Of a DNA stretch of 64,000 bases, positions 31,301 through 38,669 are shown piece by piece. The notes under the pieces were generated by a model. That model saw only the letters and a program-made list of their open reading frames with translations, did no database searches and was not told where the DNA came from. Each line of letters starts with the position of its first letter. Position 1 is the stretch's first letter. The DNA is from Phytopythium helicoides (lineage: Eukaryota; Oomycota; Peronosporomycetes; Pythiales; Pythiaceae): assembly GCA_024867545.1 (NCBI GenBank), contig JANFNE010000041.1, forward strand, positions 248,001 through 312,000. Direction: 5' to 3'. The position numbers and the translations under genes are program-made.

Positions 31301-31887
31301 CCAGTCACTGGAAGGCGGCAATCAAGGTGCTGCGCTACCTCAACACTACAAGCGACCACGGACTACACTACATGGGTGCGGTGAAGAACAATAGGTTGAT
31401 CGCTTTCAGTGACGCGGATTGGGGCAGCAACACCGATGACCGTCGCTCGGTGTCGGGTGTTCTGTTGGTGCTCAATGGTGGACCAGTCGTATTCAAGTCC
31501 AAGTACCAGAGGACGGTGGCTCTGAGCACATCAGAGGCGGAGTATATGGCGCTGAGTATGTGCACTCAAGAAGTTGTTTGGGCGCGTGCGCTGATGGAGG
31601 ATCTTGGTGTCAAGCAACAAGAGCCGACTGTCGTGTGGGAAGACAATCAAGGAACGATTGCTTTGGCAAGCAACCCCGGCTACCACGCTCGCACTAAGCA
31701 CATAGATATTCGCCACCATTTTATCAGAGAGAAGATCAACGACGGCGTGATCAATGTAGCGTACATCAAGACAGAGAAGCAGCTCGCCGACATGCTGACC
31801 AAAGCACTGGGAACCAAGCGACTGCAGTACCTACGTGACGCGATGGGAATAAAGGGAGCCACGCAAGGCCAGCCGCACCGACAGTGA
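28387..31887 (+). CDS. Retrotransposon pol: protease, integrase, reverse transcriptase, RNase H
   Basis: Open for 1166 codons directly after the gag TAG, in the same frame, with no own ATG near its beginning. Protease: LLDSGASSH with Asp at about 28474. Pre-integrase HARTGHPSNENY with Cys pair CGGCLKG. Integrase core: Asp in HSD (29056), Asp in HTDNGGE (about 29245) and Glu in NGVAERMN (29353), the DD35E triad. Copia-type reverse transcriptase: DVDMAYLNADL and YVDD at 30889-30900. RNase H: SDADWGSNTDDRRS, later LSTSEAEYMALS and ADMLTKAL. No other stops or frameshifts were seen, so apart from the gag TAG the element looks coding-competent. Confidence 0.96.
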   Translation, partial: FECRSKLQEATENETAFAVYNDQIQGWLLDSGASSHMTPSREDFVEYENLVTAVVVKIADGASMRATGRGSVRFRCGNGETVIVKDALHVPTLDRRLLSISKITQRGLDVKFGAAHCSIWKGNKLVISAKRDGNAYVLNVEHEHAMYTSHVSAAREWELWHARTGHPSNENYQMTQAATEGLPILELKPDDLCGGCLKGKMTVESFPKASTTVTTQPLEIVHSDVMGPMKTRSVGGARFMVSFIDDFTGLVKVYFLKAKSEVPAKFTEYKNEMELQCGTKIKILHTDNGGEYKNKRMKAICQKSGIIHQKTVPHSPQQNGVAERMNRTIVEKARSMMHFKCVEKKWWAEAVNTAVYLINRTTNKKRKNVTPYELCYKKKPRMGHLRVFGSLGYAHIDESKRTKFDAKSYQCMLLGYASDAKGYKVLDLETNKVKTSRSIVVDEREVGGIYERDNAVTTVYVNRSQNTDGDDWAFDDYAQSRAADVTMNEDDDVDMGETTPDDTNQMVGTAPQQRIEQPSPMHLAQAPQPLQLEGPHRRELVVGAPFSDALVFRPTTTRHARQREQPRVLTDDVSGREDRAGAAMQSNYLRIDQPTTLMLEDDPSEREHESSGGDNDEPPSKRTRLDSETALIVDAAQTTNSVPRTYEEAVSCDESDKWNAAIDKEFAAHERNNTWSIVKRLPGMKTIGTKWVLDKKWKGLELIYKARLVALGCRQLLGVDFFDTYAAVANINSIRLVLSVCCATGYVIEQIDVDMAYLNADLKEDVYLEPPKGMNISSEYVLKLNRALYGLKQAAKAWNETIHQALLDLGFAACGADPCIYKRKNGDEWVYVCLYVDDMIIAAKSANTVSRVKAAIKKRFQIKDLGVVRHLLGMEIKYDRERRDMTITQQHYIKETVELFGQTQARATENPCDPSMKLSAAECPQTEEEKHAMSRTPYRQLIGRLLYVATCTRPDIAFAVSQLGRFASNPGTSHWKAAIKVLRYLNTTSDHGLHYMGAVKNNRLIAFSDADWGSNTDDRRSVSGVLLVLNGGPVVFKSKYQRTVALSTSEAEYMALSMCTQEVVWARALMEDLGVKQQEPTVVWEDNQGTIALASNPGYHARTKHIDIRHHFIREKINDGVINVAYIKTEKQLADMLTKALGTKRLQYLRDAMGIKGATQGQPHRQ

Positions 31888-31894
31888 GTGGGAG
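31884..31894 (+). promoter_or_regulatory. Polypurine tract of the copia element
   Basis: GTGAGTGGGAG lies directly before the right LTR (31895), where plus-strand synthesis would be primed. It overlaps the stop codon of pol. Confidence 0.7.
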
Positions 31895-32142
31895 TGTTGG
31901 AGATCGCGGTGGCGATGCACTGTCGTTGCACTGCAAATGGTAGTTCGTCACGGAAGACAATCAAAGGCAAGAGATAGGCGAACGACCATGATGCTGGCAC
32001 GAGTTCGAGAATGCGGAGGATCGAATGTTCTCGATGGCTGAGGGCATGATCGAGTGGAGAGGAAGGACTGACACTTGAGAGACTGGAGTTCGTAGGAGTC
32101 TAAGCAGTGTAATTCACTTTCCATTTCGCAGTCCAGCTATCA
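31895..32142 (+). repeat. Right LTR of the copia element
   Basis: 248 bases, one mismatch to the left LTR. It is followed by the TGGCC target duplication at 32143-32147. Confidence 0.97.
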
Positions 32143-32801
32143 TGGCCAGCCCATCTCAAGTCACCGACCGCCCGCATCTTGGGTCATCCACCTTGGATGA
32201 TCCCACCTTGCGTAATCCTGGGCCGTACGTGCGAGTACGTAGCTACGTAGCTCATGACTAATCGACCTGGCATGGATACGAGCGTGCCAGCCGACGGAAC
32301 GACAGAGTGCGGAGCGGCACGGTCTGGATCGATGCATCCACACCGCATGTCGTGTTAGGCCTACCCTACAGCGGTGTCGTACCGACCGACCGACCGACCG
32401 ATCGACTGGCCAACCGTCGGGATGCGCTTCAGCAATCAAGCTGGTTTGCTTCAAGTTGGTATCTTGCGTATCTTGAAGAGGTGCATGATCGGTGTCCGTG
32501 GGTGTGAGTTGGTGGGATGCATGTATTTACAAAAAAGTGCAAAACGCGATTCCATCGACCCCCACCCAATCAACGCACACATTCACACACCAAAGGAGCT
32601 GCTTCCGACACTCAACTACCCAATCAAATCCGACCCTCGCACCCCCACCCCCTACCAAACAACAACTTCAAATACTCGCGCTCGCCGAGCGCCTTTCCGA
32701 GGAAACCCCGCACCATACGACAATCAAGTCACGCCCGCCACTTTCCATCCTGCCGCCTCCAAGAGAACCAACCGGCCAAGCTACCAGCCACCACCACCGC
32801 C
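32143..32801. repeat. Sequence between the retrotransposon and array copy 6
   Basis: About 120 bases of sequence absent from other spacers (to about 32265), then the end of an ordinary array spacer with the short junction form, and the unit leader from about 32446. No gene besides the leader of copy 6. Confidence 0.85.
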
Positions 32802-33818
32802 ATGAGCGCCGTCGCCGCCGCCTCCTCAGCCGCCGCCTCAGCCGCCGTCGCCATCGCTGCCTCCCTCGGCTCGCTGTTCGCGCTGCTCCCGCTCCTCGCG
32901 ATGCTCCCGCTGCTCGTGCGCCTCGCGCTGCTCGTGCTGCTCGTCGCTGGTGTCTGCGCGGCGCCGCTGCTGCTCGCGAGACGCTCCACGTCCGCCACGG
33001 CCTCCAGCATGGCCCCCAACGCGACCACGGCCTCCACGATGGTCCCCAGCACGACCTCGACCGCCAGCGAGAGCAACAGCGAGGGCGAGAGCGAGAGTGA
33101 GAGCGAGGAGACGTCGCCGGTCGCCGTGGAAGCCGCCGTCCCTGTCACGTCGGCCCACAACATCAAACAAACGCAAGTCGACGTCCAGGCCGAAGCGGAC
33201 GACTCGACCACGGACGAGGACACGAGCGACAGTGACGCGGACTGTTCCTCCGACAGCTCCGTTTCCAACTCCATCTCGAGCTCTTCCGACAGCTCCAACT
33301 CCAACTCTAACTCCAGCTCCACCCAGTGGCAGCTCGACGAAGACGCTTGGTTCCTGGAGCTCCGTCGTCAGCGAGCGGTGCGTGAGTTCCAGCGCCAGCA
33401 CTTCGTGAGTTTGGGGAGGCGTCGAGAGGAGCAGGCCGAGTCCAAGGCTGAGGCCAAGGCCAAGTTTGAGGCCAAGGCCAAGACCAAGGCTGAAGCCAAG
33501 GCGAAGTTGTTGGCCAGTGTGTTGAAGCCGTCGGCGTGGACACGTGTGGGGGAGAAGCAGGCTATGATCGGGAATCGTTGGGCGGTCAACTGCTACGAGA
33601 TCGGTCCCATGATTCGTTCCAAAACCAGTCTCCGTCCCAGTGCCACTACTGGTTCCAGCGTTGGTAACGGCAACAGCGTCGACGGCGTCGGCAACGACGT
33701 CGACAACGGCAGCAAGACCGACCTGAAGGCCAAGAAAACACGCACCAGCAAGTCTTCTCGTGCTGCTAGTGCTGCCGGTGCTGCTGATGCTGCCTCGGTT
33801 CGCTCTCGCTGGCGTTGA
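32802..33818 (+). CDS. Array gene copy 6: terminal, most divergent copy
   Basis: 338 residues, with the same 11-residue N-terminal insertion as copy 4. It differs from all others in the Ser-rich part (SNSNSNSSST) and in the last 50 residues (GNDVDNGSKTDLKAKK and an Ala-richer tail with SVRSRWR). The 3' flank is also different from the other units, so this copy probably sits at the old edge of the array, where homogenisation does not reach. Function unknown. Confidence 0.55.
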   Translation: MSAVAAASSAAASAAVAIAASLGSLFALLPLLAMLPLLVRLALLVLLVAGVCAAPLLLARRSTSATASSMAPNATTASTMVPSTTSTASESNSEGESESESEETSPVAVEAAVPVTSAHNIKQTQVDVQAEADDSTTDEDTSDSDADCSSDSSVSNSISSSSDSSNSNSNSSSTQWQLDEDAWFLELRRQRAVREFQRQHFVSLGRRREEQAESKAEAKAKFEAKAKTKAEAKAKLLASVLKPSAWTRVGEKQAMIGNRWAVNCYEIGPMIRSKTSLRPSATTGSSVGNGNSVDGVGNDVDNGSKTDLKAKKTRTSKSSRAASAAGAADAASVRSRWR

Positions 33819-34600
33819 CCAAAACCGAAACCGAGATGAACGAGAGCGCATCCAAGAGCCAGCTCAAGACAACGACAACAACAACAGCAGCAACAACAAC
33901 AGCAACAGCAACAACGATGTGCTGGAGCAAGAGATGGAGCACGAGCGGGCACTTCAGCTCAGCTCCAAGTCGAGACGCCATCGATATCATCGACGACATC
34001 GACACCTTTGGCGCCTTCGTCTCGCTGGCCAGCCTCACCTCACTCTTTTCCGACAGGGCTTGTCGTAAACCACCCGCGATCGGCGCTCCTATCCCCCTAT
34101 TTATTTATTTATTTATCTGCTGGCGTAGAGATCTAACTGCAGTAGTTTATCAATCCACCTCTTTCTCAATGTTGGCAATCAAGTTGTCCTTTTGAGCAGT
34201 GAAGAACTCGGGTTCTGCGATCATCATCTGGTACCGATATAGGAATGACTGCGATGACTTTAGTCTATATGATCGCTTTATGCTCCAGCTCTACAGTATG
34301 ATTGCGTTGATCACACGCCCTGTTGTTATGCCAGCCTTCGTGATCATTCGCCGATCCAGTTCACATACAAATGCAAAATGGTTCTGGCGAGGGTGGCGTT
34401 GGCCATTCGTATCGCTTCTGATGAGACCTTGTGGCGACTACCGTTGCAGACAGATCAGCAGGAGGCGACATGTCAAGGGACCCAATGTAAATGGTGGTCA
34501 CATCACGCAAGCGTGTGCTATGCCGTAATCGCCAGGAAAACGTCTCGCAGTCAGTTGTACTGAGACGAAGTGTCGTGCTCTTGAAGAGGAAGGAATGTTG

Positions 34601-34629
34601 TGCTACGTCACCAATGGTGCTACGTCACC
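34601..34629 (+). promoter_or_regulatory. Paired TGCTACGTCACC elements (CRE/bZIP-like)
   Basis: TGCTACGTCACC occurs twice, at 34601-34612 and 34618-34629, separated by AATGG. The core read on the other strand is GGTGACGTA, a bZIP (CREB/ATF-like) type site. A CCAAT sequence overlaps the gap and another, AGCCAATCAG, lies at about 34660. All are about 250 bases before the Old Yellow Enzyme start. Confidence 0.45.
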
Positions 34630-34820
34630 GGGGCCACTTCAACGACTGGACGTCCTTTTCAGCCAATCAGCCCCTGCATTTCACCGAGGCTCGTTACGTG
34701 AACGCACCGCTCTACGCAAACACGTGCATGGATACCTTTGTATTTTTGGTCCGTGATGCTGATGCGCACGAAGCGCTGCGAAGTCCTTGGGCCTCGCGCG
34801 CTTCCCGCTGCCACCACGAC

Positions 34821-34835
34821 CTCATTCTCCGATTT
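34821..34835 (+). promoter_or_regulatory. Oomycete-type INR + FPR core promoter
   Basis: CTCATTCTCCGATTT fits the oomycete INR/FPR consensus with one clear mismatch and lies about 50 bases before the ATG at 34886. Confidence 0.6.
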
Positions 34836-34885
34836 GCTCCGTCCCCAGCAACTCGAACCACAAGCCCCAAGCTCTATAGTGCACG

Positions 34886-35995
34886 ATGGCGACCGATGGC
34901 TACAAGCTCTTCACACCGCTGACCGTCGGCGAAGGCCTCGTGCTCAAGAACCGTGTCGTGCTCGGCCCCATGACGCGTGCTCGCTCGGACCCTGTGACGC
35001 GCGAGGCCAACGAGATCAACGCTGTCTACTACGAGCAGCGCGCTGGCGCCGGTCTCATCATCACCGAAGCCACCGCCATCTCGGAGCAGGGCCATGGCTG
35101 GTACGGCGCTCCTGCACTGTACACGGCCGAGCAAGCGGCGGCATGGAAGAACGTGACAGACCGCGTACACGCCAAGAACGGCAAGATCTTTGCGCAGCTC
35201 TGGCACATGGGTCGTCAGGGCCACCCGTCGTTCAACAGCAAGAACGAGATTGTGTCCGCGTCTGCTATCCGACTCGAGAGCGGTACGCTCCGCAACTCGA
35301 AGGGCGAGTCGGTCCCCTACGAGACGCCTCGCGCTCTTGAGACTGACGAAATCCCCGGCATCGTTGACGACTACCGCCGCAGCGCGCAGTTCGCCAAGGA
35401 CGCGGGTTTTGATGGCGTCGAGATCCATGCTGCTAATGGATACCTCATTGACCAGTTCCTGCAGTCGACCTCCAACAAGCGCACAGACAAGTACGGAGGA
35501 TCGATCGAGAACCGCGCGCGCTTCCTGCTTGAAGTCGTGGAGGCTATCAAGACGGTGTGGCCCGCCGATCGCATCGGAGTGCGTCTGTCGCCGAACGGAG
35601 GCTTTGCTGGCATGGGTAGCGTTGACAACCCGGAGCAGTTTACGTATGCACTGACAAAGCTCGGTGAGCACAAGCTCGGCTATGTCGCGCTACTTGACGG
35701 TGTTGGCTTTGGCTACCACGACAAGTCGCGCCTGCTGACCCTGTTCGACGCCAAGGCGGCCTTCAAGGGTCTCGTGCTTGCCAACAACAGCTACACGCGT
35801 GACATCGCGGAGGGAGCCATTCGCTCCGGTGCCGCGGACTTTGTGTCTTTCGGCCGTCCATACATTTCGACACCAGACCTCGCGGAGCGCTTCGAGAACG
35901 ACTGGCCGCTGAACCCGGACGCGTCGTACGAGGACTACTGGACGGCGGACAAGGGTGCTTCGGGCTACACGGACTTCCCGTTCTACAAGGCGTAG
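34886..35995 (+). CDS. Old Yellow Enzyme family NAD(P)H:flavin oxidoreductase
   Basis: 369 residues, single exon. An FMN-binding TIM barrel of the OYE/12-oxophytodienoate reductase group: GPMTRARS carries the conserved Thr that tunes the flavin; WHMGRQGHPS supports the flavin; EIHAANGYLIDQFL has the His-Asn type pair (His and Asn of HAAN) that binds the substrate carbonyl; NKRTDKYGGSIENR and FGRPYISTPDL complete the barrel. Such enzymes reduce activated C=C bonds of enals, enones, jasmonate precursors or xenobiotics. The length is typical. The substrate cannot be told from sequence. Start is supported by the INR-type element 50 bases upstream. Confidence 0.95.
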   Translation: MATDGYKLFTPLTVGEGLVLKNRVVLGPMTRARSDPVTREANEINAVYYEQRAGAGLIITEATAISEQGHGWYGAPALYTAEQAAAWKNVTDRVHAKNGKIFAQLWHMGRQGHPSFNSKNEIVSASAIRLESGTLRNSKGESVPYETPRALETDEIPGIVDDYRRSAQFAKDAGFDGVEIHAANGYLIDQFLQSTSNKRTDKYGGSIENRARFLLEVVEAIKTVWPADRIGVRLSPNGGFAGMGSVDNPEQFTYALTKLGEHKLGYVALLDGVGFGYHDKSRLLTLFDAKAAFKGLVLANNSYTRDIAEGAIRSGAADFVSFGRPYISTPDLAERFENDWPLNPDASYEDYWTADKGASGYTDFPFYKA

Positions 35996-36451
35996 GTTGA
36001 AGTCGAACAACTCGGCATCTTTTGAATGGTAAAGCTGAGCAGCTCCAATCTTTTCCGTTGCAATGCGCTTGTGTTGGAGTCGTGCAGTAGTCAAAAACAC
36101 CAGAGCTGCGAGATCATGGCGCCCATCGAGTCGAGATCTCGTTAGCTTGATTGCTATCTGAAGCTCGCTGAATCAGAAGGTCAAGTGCGGTCGTAGACCT
36201 CTACCAGCATCTCGATGAGACCTCCTGAGAGATCTTGGAGGCACGAGGATCCAGCGGTGCTTCAAGATTCGTCCTGCATAGTGGCGGCGAGCAGTCTCGC
36301 CAGAAGTATGTCATACTGTATCCAATACAACATCATTCCTATTGGTTTGAGTATGGTGATACTCCACCCAAGACCCAAAGATTTCTTCCTTGACAGGAAG
36401 GATTCCGAGTTGGTTGCCGTCGACCCGCCAGCTCCATCGACGCCGCGCAGC
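35996..36451. other. Intergenic region between Old Yellow Enzyme and Rab7
   Basis: 456 bases, no gene recognised. A weak initiator-like CATCATTCC with an inverted CCAAT lies near 36331-36345, about 110 bases before the Rab7 start. Confidence 0.5.
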
Positions 36452-37489
36452 ATGGCGCACCGCAAGAAAGTGCTGCTCAAGCTCATCATCCTGGGCGACA
36501 GCGGGTACGTGGGCTCTCCTGACGGTCTGGAGGGTGCTGCGGTCGCGCTGACCGGTTGCTCGTGGCTCGCAGCGTCGGCAAGACGTCGCTGATGAACCAG
36601 TACGTGAACCAGAAGTTCAGCAGCCAGTACAAGGCCACGATCGGCGCCGACTTCCTCACCAAGGAGATCATGCTCGACGACAAGCTCGTGACCATGCAGG
36701 TGCGTGCGGTTGCGCGTCGAGGTGGACCCGCGAGCAGGAGGAGGACTCACGAGCGGGTCAGATATGGGACACGGCCGGCCAGGAGCGCTTCCAGAGCCTC
36801 GGCGTCGCTTTCTATCGCGGCGCGGACGCCTGCGTGTTGGTCTACGACATCACCAACCCAAAGGTGCGCTGGAGCTGCGCGCTGTGCTTGGTCGAGCACC
36901 GCGACTTACTCGTGCGTCTCATGAACTGCAAGTCGTTCGAGAAGCTCGACTCGTGGCGAGACGAGTTCCTGAACCAGGCAGGTCCGCGCGACCCCGATGC
37001 GTTCCCGTTCATTCTGCTCGGCAACAAGGTCGACAAGGACTCGGAGCGCCGGGTAGGATGTGGATTGCCTCGGCTGGGTGGACTGCGGGACTCGGGACTC
37101 ATCGCTCGACGTGTTGATGCATTGCAACACACAGGTGCAGACACAGAAGGCAAATCAGTGGTGTCACTCCAAGAACGCGACGCAGGTATCGTCGTATTAT
37201 GAGAGTGCAGCCCGAAATTTCTACTGACTTTGAGCTCACTGTAGCCGATCCCATACTTCGAGACGAGCGCCAAGGAGGCCACGAGCGTCGAAGAGGCATT
37301 CCAGACAATCGCCAAAGCTGCGCTTCAGAAGGGCCAAGAGGATGACATGTCAGTGCTGAATCTCTAATTCTTTTCACTTGTATATCTGTGCACTCACGGT
37401 TTTCTTGGTGGAATACCCACAGCTATGTTCCCGAGACGATCGATCTAAGTGGCGCGACATCCAAGAGTGAGAGCAGCTCGTGCTGCTGA
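36452..37489 (+). CDS. RAB7: Rab7 small GTPase
   Basis: Seven exons (36452-36504, 36573-36699, 36762-36863, 36933-37052, 37135-37185, 37245-37348, 37423-37489) encode exactly 207 residues, the length of human Rab7. All nucleotide motifs are present: GDSGVGKTS (split by intron 1), the switch-I segment [33 protein letters not shown] and [26 protein letters not shown] and the switch sequences are Rab7-specific. The protein ends in a double Cys (SSSCC) for geranylgeranylation. Role: late endosome/vacuole traffic and fusion. The intron in the P-loop is a feature worth using for phylogeny. Confidence 0.97.
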
Positions 37490-37781
37490 GCGAGGGACGG
37501 CTGCAGCCCAAGCGTGACCAGCGACCTATGAAAGTGGAGGGCACTCGTCACTTCGTGCTGATGACTCAACTTCACACGTGCTTTGATTCTTTTTTGTTTG
37601 GTTTTGAAAGGTCTTCGCTCCCAGAATTCGTGTTGATTTCAATTATTTCTCAATTTTCTGCCGCTGGACTAGCCTGCAATTCTCTGCGCGGTACTTGGCA
37701 AAGTTGGCACAAGCCTTTGCTCATGGAGTCAAAACGTTCAGCGCTCGCTTTTCATAGCAGCCTTCAGGAAAGCATTACACA
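37490..37781. other. Convergent 3' intergenic region
   Basis: 292 bases between the Rab7 stop and the stop of the A20-finger gene. No gene or clear terminator-like structure recognised; a T-rich stretch (about 37587-37602) could belong to a polyadenylation region. Confidence 0.5.
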
Positions 37782-38611
37782 TCACGATCTCGACGATGCC
37801 TCTCCCTTTCGCCGCCATAGCGACGTAAATAGTTGGCGCTCTGGTTTTGCCTGGGTTGTTCCCTTTGACTTTGAGAGGTTGGGTGATGAAGGTGCATTCG
37901 CCAGCGACTTTTGTCTTGTCGGGCTATGAGGCAGGAATCTTTTGTTCTTTGCTCGCTGCTCTTGGCGCTGTGTCTCTAAACGCTGGCGTTCGGTTTCAAG
38001 TCGTCGCCGAACAGTTCGCTGTCGCCACGCACAGAACAGCCGGACTTGAGCGGCAACTTCGATGGCGCGGTCCACGGTGTTCCGTGGGACAGCTCGTGGC
38101 TCTCCATATTGATACCTCCCCCATTCCTTGGGGTCGACTTCCTCATCCGTATCGCTGGCAATCATGTACTTGCGAAGCTGCACCACGCTTGTTTCACGGA
38201 TAGCCAGTTGTCGTTGCAGAAACTCGAGCTCCCGCTCGATGATGCTAGCATTCTTTTCTCGCGGGAGACTCAAAAAGTCTTCCAGAGCTGCTTTCCATTG
38301 CGGAGTCTTAGTAGAAGATGCGCCACTACACTACGTTCTACTCGAATGCCCCTACCTCTGCGATGGTCAATGGCAGGTGGCAACCGGCGCGAAGGTGACT
38401 CGACCTTGTGATTTGCTTCAGTTGTTCCCTCGGCAGTATCGACGGCCCCTCCAGCCTCGGCTAATGCTCGTTGCTTAGTGTACGCTTTCAGCTCTTGGAA
38501 GCGGATGCGCTCGTCGCGGTCATCATGGCAGGCTACGCACAGAAATCCAAGGTCAGGATCTCCGTAGCTTCCACATCCAGCGGCGCACTGAACTCGAGCG
38601 GGGAAACTCAT
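37782..38611 (-). CDS. Protein with N-terminal A20-type zinc finger and basic coiled coil
   Basis: Two exons (38356-38611, 37782-38287) give 253 residues. Residues 9-26 read C-x3-C-x11-C-x2-C, exactly the A20 zinc-finger spacing; in plants and animals this finger binds ubiquitin. No AN1 finger follows, unlike stress-associated A20/AN1 proteins. The second exon is a coiled coil (ERELEFLQRQLAIRETSVVQL) and a helix with LFCAWRQRTVRRRLE, reminiscent of centrin-binding Sfi1 repeats, then a basic Ser/Lys tail. I cannot assign a named orthologue. It begins only 58 bases after the ALADIN stop on the same strand. A strong pyrimidine-AG (CACTTTTTTTTCTCAG) ends four bases before the ATG, so a 5' UTR intron is likely. 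Confidence 0.65.
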
Positions 38612-38669
38612 CGCACTGAGAAAAAAAAGTGGCCAAGTAAATTTACTACAGCTTTAGGTCACGCCGCAA

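Larger units (their letters stand above)
27375..32142 (+). mobile_element. Ty1/copia LTR retrotransposon, nearly intact
   Basis: A 4768-base element with 248-base LTRs (TG...CA ends), a 5-bp target duplication TGGCC, a primer site directly after the left LTR, a purine-rich tract before the right LTR and one long gag-pol frame interrupted by a single TAG. Protein order is gag, zinc knuckle, protease, integrase, reverse transcriptase and RNase H, the copia order. LTRs differ at one base in 248, so insertion is recent. It sits in the spacer between array copies 5 and 6, same orientation as the array genes. Confidence 0.98.
15522..33837 (+). repeat. Tandem array of six about 2.4-kb gene units, split by a retrotransposon
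   Basis: Start codons of the repeated gene lie at 15887, 18244, 20637, 23035, 25463 and 32802, i.e. intervals of 2357, 2393, 2398, 2428 and then 7339 bases; the last interval includes the 4768-base copia element. Each unit starts at a CTTGCGTATCTTGA-type sequence, holds one coding region of 328-339 codons and ends in a spacer rich in GATC, ATCA and CTCACTGC short repeats. Coding and spacer parts are both nearly identical between copies, showing recent duplication or homogenisation. Unit 1 lacks the usual upstream spacer; unit 6 has a different downstream flank. Confidence 0.97.
33819..34885. other. Intergenic region between the array and the Old Yellow Enzyme gene
   Basis: Over 1 kb with no recognisable gene. 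It contains a CAA/CAG-type trinucleotide tract (33868-33915) and a short (TTTA)n run (about 34098-34116). Open frames of 60-140 codons (for example 34199-34528 and 34491-34922) show no family motif. The last 300 bases are the promoter of the next gene. Confidence 0.6.

Noticed and set aside
34199..34563. Possible small genes in the interval after the array
   Set aside because: Overlapping frames, no motif, no promoter element; treated as intergenic.
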